A stretch of 64,000 nucleotides of DNA from Chloroflexota bacterium (GTDB taxonomy: Bacteria > Chloroflexota > UBA11872 > VXNJ01). Both the position numbers and the translations under genes were made by a program. The notes beneath the pieces are model-generated. The model saw only the letters and a program-made list of their open reading frames with translations. It did no database searches and was not told the DNA's origin. Location of the stretch: NCBI GenBank assembly GCA_026707405.1, contig JAPOWW010000021.1, forward strand, positions 250,841-314,840, in the 5' to 3' direction. Positions within the stretch are counted from its first letter, which is position 1, and each line of letters opens with the position of its first letter. Below are positions 62,068 through 64,000 of the stretch, piece by piece.

Positions 62068-62562
62068 GTGACACTCACCCATCTGGACGACGCCGGTCGA
62101 CCGCGCATGGTCGATGTCAGCGCCAAGCAGCCGTCGGTCCGCGAGGCGACCGCATCGGGTGAAGTCCGCGTCAAGCCCGAAACGCTGGAGATGATCACCG
62201 CGCAGAACCAGGGCGGGCCCACCGCGCTCAAAAAGGGCGACGTCTTATCGGTGGCTCAAATCGCCGGAATTTCGGCGGCCAAGCGGACATGGGACCTCAT
62301 TCCCCTTTGCCACCAGTTGCCGCTTGAATCGGTAGCCGTGAATCTCTCACCCGACCGTAACGAATCGAGAGTCGAAATTACGGCAAGGGTGAAGACTCTC
62401 GCCCGCACCGGCGTGGAAATGGAAGCGCTGACCGCGGTCAGCGTCGCCGCGCTGACGTTGTACGACATGTGCAAGGCGGTGGATAAGTCCATGCGCATTG
62501 GCGACATAAGGCTAATAAGGAAAACGGGCGGATCGAGCGGCGACTTCGTTGCCGATGAGTGA
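62068..62562 (+). CDS. moaC: Cyclic pyranopterin monophosphate synthase
   Basis: 164 residues, GTG start. [20 protein letters not shown] (opening), then [32 protein letters not shown] with the active-site K, and [29 protein letters not shown] with the conserved D-M-C-K. Acts after MoaA to make cPMP, the first molybdenum-cofactor intermediate. Other moa genes are not in the window. Upstream is CCCCC-TTA-GGGGG (about 62023-62036), a small hairpin that I cannot assign to the Moco riboswitch. gyrA begins about 60 bases downstream. Confidence 0.95.
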   Translation: MTLTHLDDAGRPRMVDVSAKQPSVREATASGEVRVKPETLEMITAQNQGGPTALKKGDVLSVAQIAGISAAKRTWDLIPLCHQLPLESVAVNLSPDRNESRVEITARVKTLARTGVEMEALTAVSVAALTLYDMCKAVDKSMRIGDIRLIRKTGGSSGDFVADE

Positions 62563-62619
62563 CCCCCGGAGACCGTTGGTTTATCGCGCTTTTTCGACGG
62601 GACACGAGGAGTAGAGGGC

Positions 62620-64000
62620 TTGGAAGAGGACCTTGTAGGTCGAATTGAACCGATAGCCCTCGAAACCGAAATGGGCGAGGCGTACCTGGACTACGCCATG
62701 AGCACGATCGTCTCGCGGGCCATTCCAGACGTCCGCGACGGCTTGAAGCCTGTTCAAAGGCGAATCCTCTACGCCATGCAAGACCTCGGCGCGCGCTCCA
62801 ACTCGCAGTTTCGAAAGTGCGCCCGCATCGTCGGCGAGACGATGGGCAAATACCATCCCCACGGCGAGGCGGCGATCTACGACGGGCTCGCGCGAATGGC
62901 ACAGCCGTTCAGCCTGCGCTACATGCCGGTGGAAGGCCAGGGGAACTTCGGCTCGGTCGATGGAGACCCTCCCGCGGCCATGCGCTATACGGAGGCGCGC
63001 CTGTCGAGGCTCGCCGAGGAGATGCTGGCCGACATCGACCGGGACACCGTCGACTTCGTCGAAAACTTCGACTCGTCGGCGGAGGAGCCGCTCGTGCTGC
63101 CCGCCAAAGCGCCGAATCTCCTGATAAACGGCGCGTCGGGCATCGCCGTCGGAATGGCGACGAACATCCCGCCGAACAACTTCCGCGAAATAGCCGATGC
63201 GGTCAACGCACTGCTGGAGAATCCCGACCTTTCCGGCGACGAGCTTTCCAAGATCGTGCTCGGACCGGACTTCCCGACCGGCGCGATGATTAGCGCTGAG
63301 GGTATTCGCTCGGCCTACGGCACGGGCCGCGGCCGCATTCTGGTCCGCGCTCTGGTCAACCCGGAAGAGTCGCGAGAGGGCCGCAACCTGCTGGTCGTCA
63401 GCGAGCTTCCGTATCAGGTCAACAAGGCCAAACTGACCGAGAAGATAGCCACTCTGGTCAGATCCAAGACCATCGAGGGCATAAGCGATATCAGGGACGA
63501 GAGTGACCGCGAAGGAATGCGGCTGGTAGTCGAGCTGCGCCGCGACGCCTATCCAACCAAGGTCCTCAACCAGCTCTATAAGCACACTGCGCTGCAAACT
63601 ACGTTCGGCGTCAACATGGTAACTCTGGTCGACGGTCAGCCGAGGACGGTGAGTCTGCGGGAGGCCCTCCAGGAATTCATCAAGCACCGCGAGGAGGTCG
63701 TAACCAGGCGCGCCCGGTTCGATCTTTTACGCGCCCTCGACCGCGCGCATGTGCTGGAGGGTTTTCTCACGGCCCTCGACAACATCGACGAGGTGGTCGC
63801 GATCATCCGGGCGTCCGAGACGACCGACGACGCCCGCGCGGCGCTGATGGAGCGCTTCGATTTAAGTGAGATTCAGGCCAACGCGATTCTCGACATGCAG
63901 TTGCGCAGGCTCGTCGCGCTCGAGGCTCAGAAGCTCCGGGACGAGTTGACGGAGCTCCGAAAGCGGATCGCCGAGCTGGAGGCGCTGCTCGCCGACGTGA
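62620..64000 (+). CDS. gyrA: DNA gyrase subunit A (5' part; runs past the window end)
   Basis: Open from a TTG at 62620 with GAGGAG upstream to base 64000, about 460 codons, so only the winged-helix/tower part is seen. Catalytic Tyr is Y123 in [10 protein letters not shown] (Tyr122 in E. coli). [31 protein letters not shown] and [18 protein letters not shown] are diagnostic. In the quinolone region, E. coli Asp82-Ser83 correspond to Glu-Ala, while Asp87 is kept. The coiled-coil at the window end ([19 protein letters not shown]) is the GyrA tower segment. ParC cannot be fully excluded without the C-terminal pinwheel. Confidence 0.93.
   Translation, partial: MEEDLVGRIEPIALETEMGEAYLDYAMSTIVSRAIPDVRDGLKPVQRRILYAMQDLGARSNSQFRKCARIVGETMGKYHPHGEAAIYDGLARMAQPFSLRYMPVEGQGNFGSVDGDPPAAMRYTEARLSRLAEEMLADIDRDTVDFVENFDSSAEEPLVLPAKAPNLLINGASGIAVGMATNIPPNNFREIADAVNALLENPDLSGDELSKIVLGPDFPTGAMISAEGIRSAYGTGRGRILVRALVNPEESREGRNLLVVSELPYQVNKAKLTEKIATLVRSKTIEGISDIRDESDREGMRLVVELRRDAYPTKVLNQLYKHTALQTTFGVNMVTLVDGQPRTVSLREALQEFIKHREEVVTRRARFDLLRALDRAHVLEGFLTALDNIDEVVAIIRASETTDDARAALMERFDLSEIQANAILDMQLRRLVALEAQKLRDELTELRKRIAELEALLADV

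Overview
This is a GC-rich bacterial chromosome segment with no rRNA or tRNA that I can see, densely packed with genes and with frequent TTG and GTG starts. A pupylation locus outside a recognisable actinobacterial setting, an Flp-type pilin, DUF5069, many ABC-2 exporters, and RraA, FAD-oxidase and amidase genes suggest a Chloroflexota-like lineage (Dehalococcoidia or SAR202 type). That is an inference from gene content; the window has no marker that settles it, and an unusual actinobacterium or another uncultured phylum is possible.

Layout. 1-2.1 kb: a riboflavin operon (ribE 3' part, ribBA, ribH) facing a HAD hydrolase. 3-7.3 kb: an ABC exporter, a VapBC-type toxin-antitoxin pair, a REP-like repeat and an orphan MalK/UgpC-type ATPase closed by a strong terminator. 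7.3-14.4 kb: an exopolysaccharide cluster (two GT4 glycosyltransferases, a polyprenyl-phosphate sugar transferase, two short Wzz-like proteins, a Walker-A-less BY-kinase relative and a DegT aminotransferase). 14.4-20.2 kb: metabolic genes on the minus strand (methyltransferase, BirA, RraA-like, FNR-like and dihydrolipoamide-dehydrogenase-like). 20.5-29.8 kb: small proteins, then three sets of ABC-2 exporter genes with a relic 3' end of a further permease. 30-34.5 kb: amidase, RluB-type pseudouridine synthase and a DUF255 thioredoxin-fold protein.

35.1-38.3 kb is an AT-richer accessory island lying between an intact GNAT gene and a detached copy of that gene's 3' end. It holds a TIR-like (ThsB/DUF1863-type) protein, a 157-residue partner and a RelA/SpoT-synthetase-fold protein on one strand, followed by a ribbon-helix-helix antitoxin with a broken toxin. 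This looks like a defence or abortive-infection locus whose combination I do not recognise as a named system. A second accessory pair at 42.1-43.6 kb joins an SMC/OLD-like ATPase to a PD-(D/E)XK-like protein.

43.7-47.9 kb: a heterodimeric ABC exporter with its MarR regulator. 48-51 kb: a GlcD-type FAD oxidase and an ArsB/NhaD-type permease coupled to a half-CBS protein. 51.2-54.4 kb: a compact dop-pup-pafA locus without proteasome genes; the Pup-like protein ends in Gly-Gly-Glu. 54.5-64 kb: metallophosphoesterase, a phosphofructokinase with pyrophosphate-type residues, accD-accA, ComF, a ClpC-type unfoldase without the usual N-domain, a 53-residue Flp-like pilin, moaC, and the 5' part of gyrA running off the window.
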